DNA of 19,421 nucleotides from Bacteroidia bacterium (GCA_026391515.1 JAPLEC010000210.1:1-19421); one strand, 5' to 3'. Numbered from the stretch's first letter, positions 1 to 9,268 are shown. The notes: generated by a model from the sequence alone, not told the origin. Translations and numbers: made by a program.

Positions 1-1
1 C

Positions 2-616
2 TCTGATAACGGCTGTTCGCCGGCAGCCGGAACAAAAGAGCTTGAGAAACTCGGACATTTCCCAAGTGCCCAATTCAGGGGCTACAAGGCGGATCTGTAC
101 GAGGGCGGTCATCGTGAACCTTTGATAATAAGCTGGCCGAAAAAGATAAAAAGGGAATTTATTGGCAATCAATTGATCAGCCTTACTGATCTAATGGCAA
201 CTTTTGCGGAACTGACAGGATTTAAGCTTTCTGATAACCAGGCAGAAGACAGTTTCAGCTTCTTCCCGTTGCTTTTAAATCCATCTTCTGCCTTTATGGG
301 AAGGGAAGCGATGGTCCAGCATTCATATTACGGGAATTTTGCCATACGTAAAGGTGATTGGAAACTTTTACTTACACCATATTCCGGGGGTTGGAGTTTC
401 CCTCAGCAAGGTATCGATGATGGCAAGATCAAATCACTTCCTAAATTCCAGTTATACAACCTGAAAAACGATCCTGGCGAAAGAAACAATCTGTACAATA
501 ATCACCGGAGTAAAGCAAAGCAATTAAAAAAATTGATGATCAGGTATATCAAAGATGGAAGGAGTACTCCGGGGAAAATACAGAAGAATGATGGGCAGAT
601 TAATTATGAATTTTAA
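2..616 (+). CDS. S1-family sulfatase, C-terminal part (5' end outside window)
   Basis: This frame is open from the first bases, so the gene begins upstream; about 204 C-terminal residues are visible. The first codons read SDNG, the Asp-Asn metal-ligand motif of type I (S1) sulfatases. About 25 residues later come RGYKADLYEGG and HREP, matching the family signature that carries the sulfate-contacting Lys and the EGG-R-P turn. The tail has the usual sulfatase pattern (IRKGDWKLL, then LYNLKNDPGE). The catalytic Cys/Ser that becomes formylglycine lies upstream and cannot be seen. The family hydrolyses sulfate esters, here most likely on a sulfated fucose-containing glycan, given the downstream fucosidases. 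Secretion is inferred, since the N-terminus is missing. The stop overlaps the probable start of the next gene by 11 bp, indicating one transcript. The subfamily and substrate position cannot be determined. Confidence 0.9.
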   Translation, partial: SDNGCSPAAGTKELEKLGHFPSAQFRGYKADLYEGGHREPLIISWPKKIKREFIGNQLISLTDLMATFAELTGFKLSDNQAEDSFSFFPLLLNPSSAFMGREAMVQHSYYGNFAIRKGDWKLLLTPYSGGWSFPQQGIDDGKIKSLPKFQLYNLKNDPGERNNLYNNHRSKAKQLKKLMIRYIKDGRSTPGKIQKNDGQINYEF

Positions 617-1889
617 AATTTTACTTGTAAGTATATCCAGGAACAGGCTTTCTTGTCGCACCAGGATTATGCTTATCTGTCTGATTCTTTCTGATTTGCT
701 TGGACTCTTTTCCCAGGGAGATCCCGTATATCTTGCCCTTAATCCGGCTAGTCAGAATGTATCCCTTGATTCAAAGAATTACTGCGAAATAAGAAACGGA
801 TTACTAAATAGTTATTTCAGCTTTACACATAAAAAAACAGGGAGGGTCGCTTTCATGGGGGGATCGATTACACAGAATGCCGGTTGGCGCGATATGATCT
901 GCCAGTATCTGAAGAAACGGTTTCCTGGAACAAAATTTGAATTTATTAATGCCGGAATAAGCTCCACTGGAAGCACACCCGGAGCATTTAGGTTCAAATC
1001 AGACGTGCTGGATAAAGGAGAGATTGACCTGCTGTTTGAGGAAGCAGCAGTGAATGACCGGACAAATATGTTTGATTCAACTGCCTGCATTCGGGGGATG
1101 GAAGGAATTGTTTCACATGCGCGCAGAGCAAATCCTTTTATGGATATTGTCATAATGTATTTCGTTGATCCCGAAAAAATGAAAGATTATAACAATGGAA
1201 TAATACCGTATGAAATAAAGGCACATGATAAAGTTGCAGAAAAATATAAGATCCCTTCAGTAAATCTTGCAAAAGAGGTAACCGACCGCATTAATAATCA
1301 TGAATTTACATGGGAAAAGGACTTTGTCGACCTGCATCCCTCTGATTTTGGACAGAAGCTTTATTATAATTCCATCCGTATACTCCTCGAAAGCTGTTGG
1401 AAACAGGCAGAAAAAAAGTCTGAAAGGGTCCCGTATCAACTACTAGAAATGATTGATAAATTCAGTTATATCAACGGAGAATATGTGAATATCAAAAATG
1501 CAAAACCTGACCATGACTGGACATTTATGGAAAACTGGTCTCCGGCAAATTCACTAGTAAAACATAGAATGTGCGTGAATGTACCAGTCCTTTTTTCAAG
1601 CAAACCGGGAGCAGAATTTGGTTTAAGTTTTAAAGGGAAAGCTATTGGAATTTGCGCAGTTACAGGTCCTGATGCCGGCATAATAGAGTATAGCATTGAC
1701 GGAAAATATTCAGGCACTGTCGACTTATACACTCAATGGAGCAGTCAGTACGATCTTCCCTGGTTTGTGATTTTTGAGGATGAACTTTCAAAATCAGATC
1801 ACTTTCTGAAATTGAAAATTTCGGATAATAAAAATATGCAAAGCGAAGGTAACGCATGCTACATATTAAAATTTCTTGTTAACCGGTAA
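606..1889 (+). CDS. Exported SGNH/GDSL-type esterase-like protein
   Basis: I chose the ATG at 606 (427 aa): it overlaps the sulfatase stop by 11 bp and gives an Arg-rich n-region followed by a hydrophobic stretch (LICLILSDLLGLF), a plausible signal peptide. The frame is open back to an ATG at 555. SGNH blocks are visible: FMGGSIT with nucleophile Ser87, NAGISSTGS (block II Gly), AAVNDRTN (block III Asn), and DLHPSDFGQ with His244. The Asp nearest the His is D242, giving DxH rather than the usual DxxH spacing; D239 is another candidate. About 130 C-terminal residues after the SGNH fold look like a beta-rich accessory domain I do not recognise. Relatives are carbohydrate O-deacetylases and acylhydrolases. 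Between a sulfatase and fucosidases, removal of O-acyl groups from a fucosylated glycan is a reasonable inference, but the substrate is unknown. Confidence 0.75.
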   Translation: MNFKILLVSISRNRLSCRTRIMLICLILSDLLGLFSQGDPVYLALNPASQNVSLDSKNYCEIRNGLLNSYFSFTHKKTGRVAFMGGSITQNAGWRDMICQYLKKRFPGTKFEFINAGISSTGSTPGAFRFKSDVLDKGEIDLLFEEAAVNDRTNMFDSTACIRGMEGIVSHARRANPFMDIVIMYFVDPEKMKDYNNGIIPYEIKAHDKVAEKYKIPSVNLAKEVTDRINNHEFTWEKDFVDLHPSDFGQKLYYNSIRILLESCWKQAEKKSERVPYQLLEMIDKFSYINGEYVNIKNAKPDHDWTFMENWSPANSLVKHRMCVNVPVLFSSKPGAEFGLSFKGKAIGICAVTGPDAGIIEYSIDGKYSGTVDLYTQWSSQYDLPWFVIFEDELSKSDHFLKLKISDNKNMQSEGNACYILKFLVNR

Positions 1890-1953
1890 TTTATCTTTTA
1901 AATTGAGTTAATGACGTGAGCAATTAAATAAAAGAAGGATATAAACTATTTGT

Positions 1954-3423
1954 ATGATTTTAAAAAAGACAAGTTTGATGCTTTTAGGTTTTTGCCTGAT
2001 CCTGTATTGTGCAGATAGTCAAAGTAAATTTTCCTTAGAACCATCAGGATCTGATGTACAAAAGCCTGACATGGCAGTTAAATCAGATACATCAAAGCAC
2101 TCGATGCAATGGTGGCGTGATGCCAGATTCGGAATGTTCATCCATTGGGGCGTCTTTTCTGTACCTGCGGGCTACTACAACGGCAAGTCCGTCCATGGTG
2201 ATTTCTGCGACTACAGCGAATGGATAATGTACAATGCAAAAATTCCCATGGCTATTTATCAGGTGTTCGCAAAGCAATTTAACCCGGTAAAATTTGATGC
2301 TGATGCCTGGGTGAAAATTGCGAAAGACGCGGGGATGAAATACATTATCATCACAACCAAACATCACGATGGGTTCGCAATGTTTTGTTCGAAAGTTAGC
2401 AAATGGAACATTTGCGATGCATCACCTTTTGGGCGCGATCCTTTGAAGGAACTAACCGCAGCTTGTAACAAGTACGGAATCAAACTGGGATTTTATTATT
2501 CTCAGGCGCAGGATTGGAACAATGGAGGTTCTGTATGGGGCAGCTGGGACGGCGTCACTGCCTGGGCTGGTAAAAAATGGGACAAGGCGCAGGAGCGTAG
2601 CATGGATGATTACATTGATCGGACTGCAGTGCCACAGGTACGAGAGCTTCTGACCAATTACGGCGATAATATTCCGGCAATCATCTGGTGGGACACACCT
2701 TTTGACATGAACAGGGAGCGGGCGGAAAAACTTAACCGGGTTGTCCAAGAACTGAAACCCGGCATCATAATGAATAACAGATTGGGAGGCGGTTTTAAAG
2801 GCGATACTGAGACTCCTGAGCAGTATATCCCGCCAAAGGGTTATCCTGGCTCAGATTGGGAAACTTGCATGACCATGAATGACTCCTGGGGTTACAAACG
2901 AGATGATAATAACTGGAAATCAACTGAAACACTTATCCGTAACCTTTGCGATATTGCCAGCAAAGGGGGTAATTACCTGCTCAATGTCGGACCAACCAGC
3001 GAAGGCCTGATTCCACAGCCGAGCCTTGAACGGTTAGCCGAAATCGGCAAATGGATGCGTGTCAATGGTGAAGCCATTTACGGCAGCGGTCCAACGCCAT
3101 TTGGTAACGAAGCAGGAAGATTCAGCTCCACGGAAAAAGAGAGCAATGGTCAACCAAAATTCATTCCGGCCTGGGACTGGCGATGCACTGCCAAACCGGG
3201 GAAAATTTACCTCCTGATTTTTCAGTGGCCAAAAAACCAAAAATTTGAACTAGCTAGTTTTCACGGAAAAATCACCAAAGCCTATTTACTTACTAATCAC
3301 AAAGACTTGAAAACTGAACAGACCGCAGCTGGGGTCACTGTTTCCCTGCCGGCACAGGCACCTGATAAGTTCGCTTCTGTTGTTTGCCTGGAGGTTGTCG
3401 ACAAGGCCGCCAAAGAAAAATAA
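1954..3423 (+). CDS. GH29 alpha-L-fucosidase (first of tandem pair)
   Basis: This is a 489-aa protein with an N-terminal signal peptide (KKTSLMLLGFCLILYCA). Its Cys is preceded by Tyr, so it is not a good lipobox. GH29 hallmarks follow in order: WWRDARFGMFIHWGVFS near residue 55, IITTKHHDGFAMF near 135, IIWWDTPFDM with probable nucleophile Asp247, SDWETCMTMNDSWGY near 310, and GGNYLLNVGPTSEG near 340. These are the barrel strands and catalytic Asp of retaining alpha-L-fucosidases, with a C-terminal beta-sandwich from about residue 370. The enzyme should release terminal alpha-L-fucose from oligosaccharides in the periplasm or at the surface. It sits 64 bp after the SGNH gene and 34 bp before a paralogue. 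The general acid/base residue varies in GH29 and I do not assign it. Linkage specificity is unknown. Confidence 0.93.
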   Translation: MILKKTSLMLLGFCLILYCADSQSKFSLEPSGSDVQKPDMAVKSDTSKHSMQWWRDARFGMFIHWGVFSVPAGYYNGKSVHGDFCDYSEWIMYNAKIPMAIYQVFAKQFNPVKFDADAWVKIAKDAGMKYIIITTKHHDGFAMFCSKVSKWNICDASPFGRDPLKELTAACNKYGIKLGFYYSQAQDWNNGGSVWGSWDGVTAWAGKKWDKAQERSMDDYIDRTAVPQVRELLTNYGDNIPAIIWWDTPFDMNRERAEKLNRVVQELKPGIIMNNRLGGGFKGDTETPEQYIPPKGYPGSDWETCMTMNDSWGYKRDDNNWKSTETLIRNLCDIASKGGNYLLNVGPTSEGLIPQPSLERLAEIGKWMRVNGEAIYGSGPTPFGNEAGRFSSTEKESNGQPKFIPAWDWRCTAKPGKIYLLIFQWPKNQKFELASFHGKITKAYLLTNHKDLKTEQTAAGVTVSLPAQAPDKFASVVCLEVVDKAAKEK

Positions 3424-3457
3424 TGCTTGACAATCGATAATTGGATCAAATTTTTTT

Positions 3458-4873
3458 ATGATGATGTTAAGAAAAACAAAATTAACGCTGGCATGTTTGG
3501 GATTGTTCTTATGCAGTAACTATGCTCAGACTGTTTCTTCATTCGAACAGTTCTGGGCTGATGCTCAAAACCCTGACATGGCATCTAAATCCGAAGAGTC
3601 AAAGCACCGTATAAAATGGTGGCGTAATGCAAGATTCGGGATGTTCATACACTGGGATCCTTCAAGCCTTGCAGCAAGCGAAATCAGTTGGAGTAAACAA
3701 TTTTATGACGATGATGGCGAGAATATGTGGGATAATCCTCGTCCCAGTCCTGAACTTTATAATATCCATGAACATCAGTTTTGGCTCAACTGGTTTAAAC
3801 CACCAGTTCCGCGGAATGTTTATGACAATCTTTACAAGTCTTTCTATCCTGGTATGTTCAATGCTGACACAATTGTGGACATTGCAAAAAAAGCAGGGAT
3901 GAAATACATCATCCAGATCACCAAGCATCATAATGGGTTCTGCATGTGGGATTCAGAATTCACAGATTATGATATTATGTCCACTCCTTTCAGACGCGAT
4001 ATCATTGGAGAAATGGCTAGAGCCTGTGAACGTTCAGACATGAAATTCGGTATTTATTACTCGCAACGCGATTGGCATCACCCTGATTACGGCCCTGAAC
4101 GAATGAATAAATACAATGAGTACATGTATAACCAGATTAAAGAATTGCTTACCAGGTACCCAAATATTTCAATCATATTTTTCGATAGTGAACAATATTA
4201 TCCCTGGCAGATGTGGAATGGACGCGAATTGTTCAAGATGATACACCAACTGCGTCCGAACATCATTATTAATGACCGGTGTGGTGTCCCTGCCGATTAT
4301 TCAACTCCAGAACAGAAAATTGGTCAATTCAATAAAAAGCGAAGTTGGGAATCCTGCATGACCCTTACAGGTTTCTGGTCGTGGCATGGATTTCAGACGC
4401 CGATCATCAGTTATGAAACCTGCCTTAAATACTTGATATCGTGCGCCGGAGGTGATGGCAACCTCCTGATGAATGTTGGTCCGATGCCTACTGGACAAAT
4501 CGATCCGCGTGAAGAAGACCGATTGAAAATGGTTGGAGAATGGTTAAAGATAAATGGCGAAAGTATTTATGGCACCCATGGAGGACCTTTCCTTCCTGAT
4601 TCTAATTATGCAAGCACCTATAAGGATAATCAAATATATTTACATGTCTTCAGAAGACAGAATGGTACAATTGTGCTTCCTGGTATCAGGGAAAAGGTCA
4701 TGGAAGTCAGGATTCTGGCAGGTCCTAAAATTTCTTTCACACAGACAGATAAGAATATTTCATTCACTCTGCCAGAAGGATATTTTAAAAATATAGTAAC
4801 GGTAGTAAAACTGGACCTGGACAGACCATTGAACGAAGAACAGATTCCGATAAAATTCATGAGAATAAATTAA
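3458..4873 (+). CDS. GH29 alpha-L-fucosidase (second of tandem pair)
   Basis: This is a 471-aa protein starting with three consecutive ATG codons, so the exact first Met is uncertain by two residues. The signal peptide (TLACLGLFLCSNYAQ) probably ends at YAQ. GH29 motifs are present: WWRNARFGMFIHWDPSSLA, QITKHHNGFCMW, IIFFDSEQYYPW with probable nucleophile Asp243, SWESCMTLTGFWSWHG, and GGDGNLLMNVGPMPTG. It shares the mature N-terminal signature of its neighbour (a PDMA segment, then WWR-ARFGMFIHW), so the two look like ancient tandem duplicates. It differs by a longer loop after the first barrel strand (about residues 65-125), an FFDSEQ rather than WWDTPF catalytic strand, and a shorter C-terminal domain. 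This suggests a different linkage or aglycone preference. Function as an exported fucosidase is well supported; specificity is not. Confidence 0.92.
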   Translation: MMMLRKTKLTLACLGLFLCSNYAQTVSSFEQFWADAQNPDMASKSEESKHRIKWWRNARFGMFIHWDPSSLAASEISWSKQFYDDDGENMWDNPRPSPELYNIHEHQFWLNWFKPPVPRNVYDNLYKSFYPGMFNADTIVDIAKKAGMKYIIQITKHHNGFCMWDSEFTDYDIMSTPFRRDIIGEMARACERSDMKFGIYYSQRDWHHPDYGPERMNKYNEYMYNQIKELLTRYPNISIIFFDSEQYYPWQMWNGRELFKMIHQLRPNIIINDRCGVPADYSTPEQKIGQFNKKRSWESCMTLTGFWSWHGFQTPIISYETCLKYLISCAGGDGNLLMNVGPMPTGQIDPREEDRLKMVGEWLKINGESIYGTHGGPFLPDSNYASTYKDNQIYLHVFRRQNGTIVLPGIREKVMEVRILAGPKISFTQTDKNISFTLPEGYFKNIVTVVKLDLDRPLNEEQIPIKFMRIN

Positions 4874-4947
4874 AAGTATTAAGTCCTATTTAGCAGTTCA
4901 TGAATCTTACCTGTATACTATTAATGATTCTCCTAATTTAAAAATGT

Positions 4948-6189
4948 ATGAAACACGTAAAACTAACAACGAAAGAAAACCTGATCCCTTTTATTTTGAT
5001 TACTGCTCTCTTTTTCTTGTGGGGAATGGCGCACGGAATGCTTGATGTTTTGAACAAGCATTTTCAGAATGTACTACAAATTTCCAAATCAAAATCAGGA
5101 CTCATACAATTTTCAGTATATATGGCATATTTTATCATGGCAATTCCCGCTGGCCGTTTCATGGGAAGATTTGGTTATAAAAAAGGAATTGTTTTTGGAT
5201 TATTGATGTTTGCGAGTGGTGCTTACATTATTGTGCCTGCCTCCTTAATTCAATCATTCTGGCTTTTTCTAACGGGTTTATTTGTATTGGGTTGCGGATT
5301 AGCTACATTAGAAACTGCGGCTAATCCCTATACGACTAAACTTGGACCAAAGGAAACTGCAGAAAGGCGCATAAATTTCTCGCAGTCATTTAATGGCCTT
5401 GCATGGATAATTGGTCCTATCATTGGCGGGCTTTTTATACTCGGAAATGATGGAGGTGAAACTGGTAATAAACTGCATTCAATAATTATGCCTTATGCAA
5501 TGATCGGAACACTGGTATTAATTATTGCACTGATTTATATGAGAACACCACTGCCTGAAATAAAGGAAGAACAATATGAGTTCGTAAATAAATATTCTGG
5601 TTCCATAGTTGCACTGCACAAACCTCTTATTAAACAAAGGCACTTTGTGTTTGCTGTCATTGCCCAGTTTTGTTATGTAGCAGCCCAGACAGGCATTTTT
5701 AGTTTCTTTGTGAATTACATTACTGATACTAAATTACAACCACATTTTGATAATAAAACTGCAGCAATGATGCTTGGCATTGGTGGCTTTGGATTATTTA
5801 TGATCGGAAGGATTTCGGGTAGCTGGCTTATGCGATTTGTTAAGCCTGTAAGGATACTTGCTGTAAATGCAACCTTATGCTGCCTACTATTACCAATAGT
5901 AAGCCTGGGTATAGGTTGGATCTCAATTGTATCCCTTTTTATGATTTTCTTTTTGATGTCTATCATGTTCCCAACAATTTTTGCTTTGGGAATCAAAGAT
6001 TTAGGTGAAAGAACAAAAAAGGCTTCATCATTTATAGTAATGGCAATTGTAGGTGGTGCTATCTTCCCTATGTTCATGGGATGGATAGCGGACATTTCTT
6101 CAATGGCACTAGGCTTTTTTGTCCCGATTCCGCTGTTTGCATTTATTCTTTTTTTCGCACTGAAAGGACATAAAGTCACAGTTCAATAA
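4948..6189 (+). CDS. fucP: L-fucose:H+ symporter, MFS family
   Basis: This is a 413-aa integral membrane protein with about 12 hydrophobic segments and no signal peptide, the usual layout of the FucP branch of the major facilitator superfamily. FFLWGMAHGMLDVLNKHFQ near the N-terminus matches the FucP TM1 region. Asp33 corresponds to the proton-coupling Asp46 of E. coli FucP, and Glu122 in ATLETAANPYTT to its Glu135. GRFMGRFGYKKG is the cytoplasmic MFS loop motif. The protein should import L-fucose with protons across the inner membrane. It lies between the fucosidases and the isomerase, so substrate assignment rests on both family and context. Other FucP-branch members transport glucose/galactose or other hexoses, so fucose is likely but not proven. 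Confidence 0.88.
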   Translation: MKHVKLTTKENLIPFILITALFFLWGMAHGMLDVLNKHFQNVLQISKSKSGLIQFSVYMAYFIMAIPAGRFMGRFGYKKGIVFGLLMFASGAYIIVPASLIQSFWLFLTGLFVLGCGLATLETAANPYTTKLGPKETAERRINFSQSFNGLAWIIGPIIGGLFILGNDGGETGNKLHSIIMPYAMIGTLVLIIALIYMRTPLPEIKEEQYEFVNKYSGSIVALHKPLIKQRHFVFAVIAQFCYVAAQTGIFSFFVNYITDTKLQPHFDNKTAAMMLGIGGFGLFMIGRISGSWLMRFVKPVRILAVNATLCCLLLPIVSLGIGWISIVSLFMIFFLMSIMFPTIFALGIKDLGERTKKASSFIVMAIVGGAIFPMFMGWIADISSMALGFFVPIPLFAFILFFALKGHKVTVQ

Positions 6190-6288
6190 ATCTATTTTGT
6201 AATGTTAATTACTCTGATTATTTAAGAAGATTATTTAAAAAATATACATCATTCAATAATAATATAATAAACTTTAAACAAAAGACTT

Positions 6289-8064
6289 ATGAACAGATTG
6301 AAAGGTACATTACCAAAAGTAGGAATCAGGCCTGCTATTGACGGACGTCTTGGAGGTGTCCGCGAGTCACTCGAAAATCAGACCATGGATATGGCAAAAC
6401 GTGTAGGCAAACTAATTTCTGCCGAACTTCGTCATGCTGATGGAAGTAAGGTCGAATTTGTAATTGCAGATACCTGCATCGGAGGTGTAACGGAATCCGC
6501 AATGGCGGCAGAAAAATTTGCCCATGAAGGTGTAGGAGTATCCATAACTGTTACTCCTTGTTGGTGTTATGGCAGCGAAACCATCGATATGAATCCTACC
6601 ATACCGAAAGCTATCTGGGGCTTTAATGGTACAGAACGCCCTGGAGCAGTATACCTTGCTGCTGCCCTGGCCGGGCATACACAGAAGGGATTGCCTGCAT
6701 TTAGCATATATGGACATGATGTTCAGGATTCATCAGACACGAGCATCCCAGATGATGTCAAAGAAAAGTTACTGAGGTTTACAAAAGCAGGTTTAGCAGT
6801 GGCAACAATGAATGGTAAATCATATCTTTCAATCGGTTCAGTATCAATGGGTATTGCTGGGTCAATTGTAGATGCTGACTTTTTCCAGACCTATCTTGGT
6901 ATGAGAAATGAGTATGTGGATATGAGCGAAATTAACCGCAGGGTGAATGAAGACATATTCGATAAAGAAGAATTTACAAAGGCAATGGACTGGACCAAAG
7001 CTAATTGCACAGAGGGAGCAGATCTTAATCCAAAAATTCTGCAGCTAAGCCGTACCCGTAAAGATGAAATATGGGAATATGTGGTAAAAATGACGCTAAT
7101 AATACGTGATTTGATGATTGGCAATTCAAAACTTGCAACCATGGGATTTGGTGAAGAAGCGCTCGGTCATAATGCCATTGCCTCCGGATTCCAGGGTCAA
7201 CGACATTGGACTGATCATATGCCTAATGGTGATTTTGCTGAAGCAATACTAAATTCCTCTTTTGACTGGAATGGAATCCGCCAGGCTTTTGTGGTAGCCA
7301 CAGAAAATGATTGCCTTAACGGAGTCGCAATGCTGTTCGGTCATCTGCTTTCAAATACGCCCCAGGTGTTTGCTGATGTTCGTACCTATTGGAGCCCAGA
7401 AGCAGTGAAACGTGTAACAGGCAAACCACTGACAGGCATAGCCACTAACGGTATGATACACCTTATCAATTCCGGATCAGCCTCTCTTGACGGAAGTGGC
7501 CAAATGACTAAAGATGGAGCACCGACTATGAAACCCTACTGGGAAATCAACGATACGGAAGTTGATAAATGCCTTAAAGCCACTACCTGGTTCCCGGCTT
7601 CAACGGGATATTTCAGAGGTGGCGGTTATTCTTCAAACTTTCTTACCAGAGGAGGCATGCCTGTTACTATGTCGCGTATTAACCTTGTGAAAGGGATTGG
7701 ACCAGTATTGCAGATCGCTGAAGGATGGACAGCAGAAATCCCTAAAGATGTTCATGAGGTGCTGAATGAACGCACTGACCAGACATGGCCAACTACATGG
7801 TTTGTACCTCGTCTGACCGGTAAGGGTCCATTCAAAGATGTATATTCAGTAATGTATAATTGGGGAGCCAACCATGGTGCTTTTAGCTATGGACACATAG
7901 GACCGGACCTTATTACTCTTGCTTCTATGCTTCGTATTCCAGTTTGCTTGCATAACGTAGAAGATATGAACGTATTCAGGCCTAGCGCATGGAATTCCTT
8001 TGGCATGGATCCGGAAGGATCCGATTACAGAGCATGTCAGACATACGGGGCACTTTATAAGTAA
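6289..8064 (+). CDS. fucI: L-fucose isomerase
   Basis: This 591-aa protein has the same length as E. coli FucI. It starts with LKGTLPKVGIRPAIDGR, a typical FucI N-terminus. The Mn2+-binding active-site residues of the family can be aligned: Glu339 in VATENDCLNGVAM (E. coli E337), Asp363 in PQVFADVRTYW (D361), and His529 in WGANHGAFSYGHIG (H528). The enzyme interconverts L-fucose and L-fuculose (also D-arabinose and D-ribulose) in the cytoplasm and forms a hexamer in E. coli. It is the only cytosolic catabolic enzyme of the classic phosphorylative route present here; kinase and aldolase are not in the window. The 99-bp AT-rich gap upstream shows no Bacteroidota promoter that I can identify, so cotranscription with fucP is likely. 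Confidence 0.96.
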   Translation: MNRLKGTLPKVGIRPAIDGRLGGVRESLENQTMDMAKRVGKLISAELRHADGSKVEFVIADTCIGGVTESAMAAEKFAHEGVGVSITVTPCWCYGSETIDMNPTIPKAIWGFNGTERPGAVYLAAALAGHTQKGLPAFSIYGHDVQDSSDTSIPDDVKEKLLRFTKAGLAVATMNGKSYLSIGSVSMGIAGSIVDADFFQTYLGMRNEYVDMSEINRRVNEDIFDKEEFTKAMDWTKANCTEGADLNPKILQLSRTRKDEIWEYVVKMTLIIRDLMIGNSKLATMGFGEEALGHNAIASGFQGQRHWTDHMPNGDFAEAILNSSFDWNGIRQAFVVATENDCLNGVAMLFGHLLSNTPQVFADVRTYWSPEAVKRVTGKPLTGIATNGMIHLINSGSASLDGSGQMTKDGAPTMKPYWEINDTEVDKCLKATTWFPASTGYFRGGGYSSNFLTRGGMPVTMSRINLVKGIGPVLQIAEGWTAEIPKDVHEVLNERTDQTWPTTWFVPRLTGKGPFKDVYSVMYNWGANHGAFSYGHIGPDLITLASMLRIPVCLHNVEDMNVFRPSAWNSFGMDPEGSDYRACQTYGALYK

Positions 8065-8114
8065 TGGAACAAAAAAAGAAATGTCTGAGATTTTTTGACT
8101 AATTCCTTTTGGAG

Positions 8115-8142
8115 ATAATATTAATGGGGAAGGAAATATTAT
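8115..8142. repeat. 8-bp inverted repeat between fucI and rhaT
   Basis: ATAATATT at 8115-8122 and AATATTAT at 8135-8142 are perfect inverted copies separated by 12 nt, inside the 140-bp gap between fucI and the RhaT gene, the longest gap in the cluster. No T-run follows, so it is not a standard terminator. It could be an operator, an mRNA stem tuning downstream expression, or chance in AT-rich DNA. Confidence 0.4.
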
Positions 8143-8204
8143 ATTAAGTGACATAGGAGTTAACATAAAAGGTATCTTCTGCCTTTGATTCTGAAACAAC
8201 CAAA

Positions 8205-9251
8205 ATGAATTTAAATATCATCATTACAGGTTTATTACTAATTGCATCAGGAGCATTCACTGCCGGAAGCTTTGCAATCCCTTTCGGGAAAATAAAAGAC
8301 TGGAAATGGGAGACATATTGGCTTGTCTACAGTTTTGGTGCGTATACATTGTTCCCTGTAATTGCCTGCCTGATCTTTGCTCCGGAATTTTCAAGAGTTT
8401 TCAAGGACATCTCCTCAGTATTATTGCTTAGGGTCTTCCTACTGGGAGCGGTATACGGAGTAGGTAATTTATCCTTTGGCTTATCATTACGCTACCTTGG
8501 AATCTCTCTTGGTTATGCATTGTCCCTGGGGTTAATGCTGGCAATAGGTACCCTAATACCTCCTCTTATGGATGGCCGGTTGAAGGTAATGATTGAAAGT
8601 TCAGGAGGTGGTTTGCTGATAATTGGGGTATTGATATCCTGTGTTGGGATTGGTCTTGCAGGCTGGGCTGGATTTCTGAAAGACAGGATAGTTTCTGATG
8701 CTGATAAAAAGAGAAGTGTGACAGAGTTCAACCTGATTAAGGGCATACTTGCTGCTCTACTTGTCGGGATCACCGGTTCAGCAATGTCACTTGGTTTAGA
8801 AGATGGAAGGGAAATTGCCCTGTTCGCTGAAAAGGCAGGAGTTGACCCCTTATTCTCTGTTTTGCCAGTGATGCTTGTTATGCTCTCCGGCACACTTATA
8901 ACAACCATCATATGGTGCGTTTATCTCGGTCTAAAGAACAAATCCTTAAGTGACTACAGCCTTGTTTTTTCAGGTACCAGGCTTGGACTGAATTATCTTT
9001 TTGCTCTTCTGGCCGGATTGCTTTGGTTTAGTCAGTTTATTCTCTATGGAATGGGTAAGAGCAAAATGGGGAAATTTACATTTACCTCGTGGGGGATACT
9101 TATGGCTCTGACTATTGTTTTTGCAACTCTCTGGGGCTTGTACAGGAAAGAGTGGAAAGAAGCCTCTTTTAAAATATATATGTTGATGATTATTTCATTG
9201 ATTATAATTATTGGGGCTTCCTTTTTAATAGGCATCAGTGGATCTTTATAA
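8205..9251 (+). CDS. rhaT: RhaT-type sugar:H+ symporter
   Basis: This is a 348-aa membrane protein with about ten hydrophobic helices, close in size to E. coli RhaT (344 aa). Features shared with the RhaT family are the N-terminal pattern FAIPFGKIKDWKWETYW, then AVYGVGNLSFGLSLRYLGIS, a GTLIPPL segment near residue 120, EFNLIKGILAAL, and GLLWFSQFILYGMG. RhaT belongs to the drug/metabolite transporter superfamily and imports L-rhamnose or L-lyxose with protons in enterobacteria. Here it lies among fucose genes, with no rhamnose isomerase, kinase or aldolase visible. Its substrate may therefore be L-fucose, L-rhamnose from the same glycan, or a related deoxy- or methylated sugar. The gene name reflects family, not proven substrate. 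Confidence 0.82.
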   Translation: MNLNIIITGLLLIASGAFTAGSFAIPFGKIKDWKWETYWLVYSFGAYTLFPVIACLIFAPEFSRVFKDISSVLLLRVFLLGAVYGVGNLSFGLSLRYLGISLGYALSLGLMLAIGTLIPPLMDGRLKVMIESSGGGLLIIGVLISCVGIGLAGWAGFLKDRIVSDADKKRSVTEFNLIKGILAALLVGITGSAMSLGLEDGREIALFAEKAGVDPLFSVLPVMLVMLSGTLITTIIWCVYLGLKNKSLSDYSLVFSGTRLGLNYLFALLAGLLWFSQFILYGMGKSKMGKFTFTSWGILMALTIVFATLWGLYRKEWKEASFKIYMLMIISLIIIIGASFLIGISGSL

Positions 9252-9268
9252 TAATAAAAATTGTTTTT

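Noticed and set aside
812..1153. 113-codon minus-strand frame inside the SGNH gene
   Set aside because: It lies wholly within a supported + strand gene and shows no domain or start signal of its own.
5715..6179. 154-codon minus-strand open frame inside fucP
   Set aside because: It is antisense to a well-supported transporter; its Ile/Pro/Lys-rich translation is the shadow of hydrophobic codons, with no recognisable domain.
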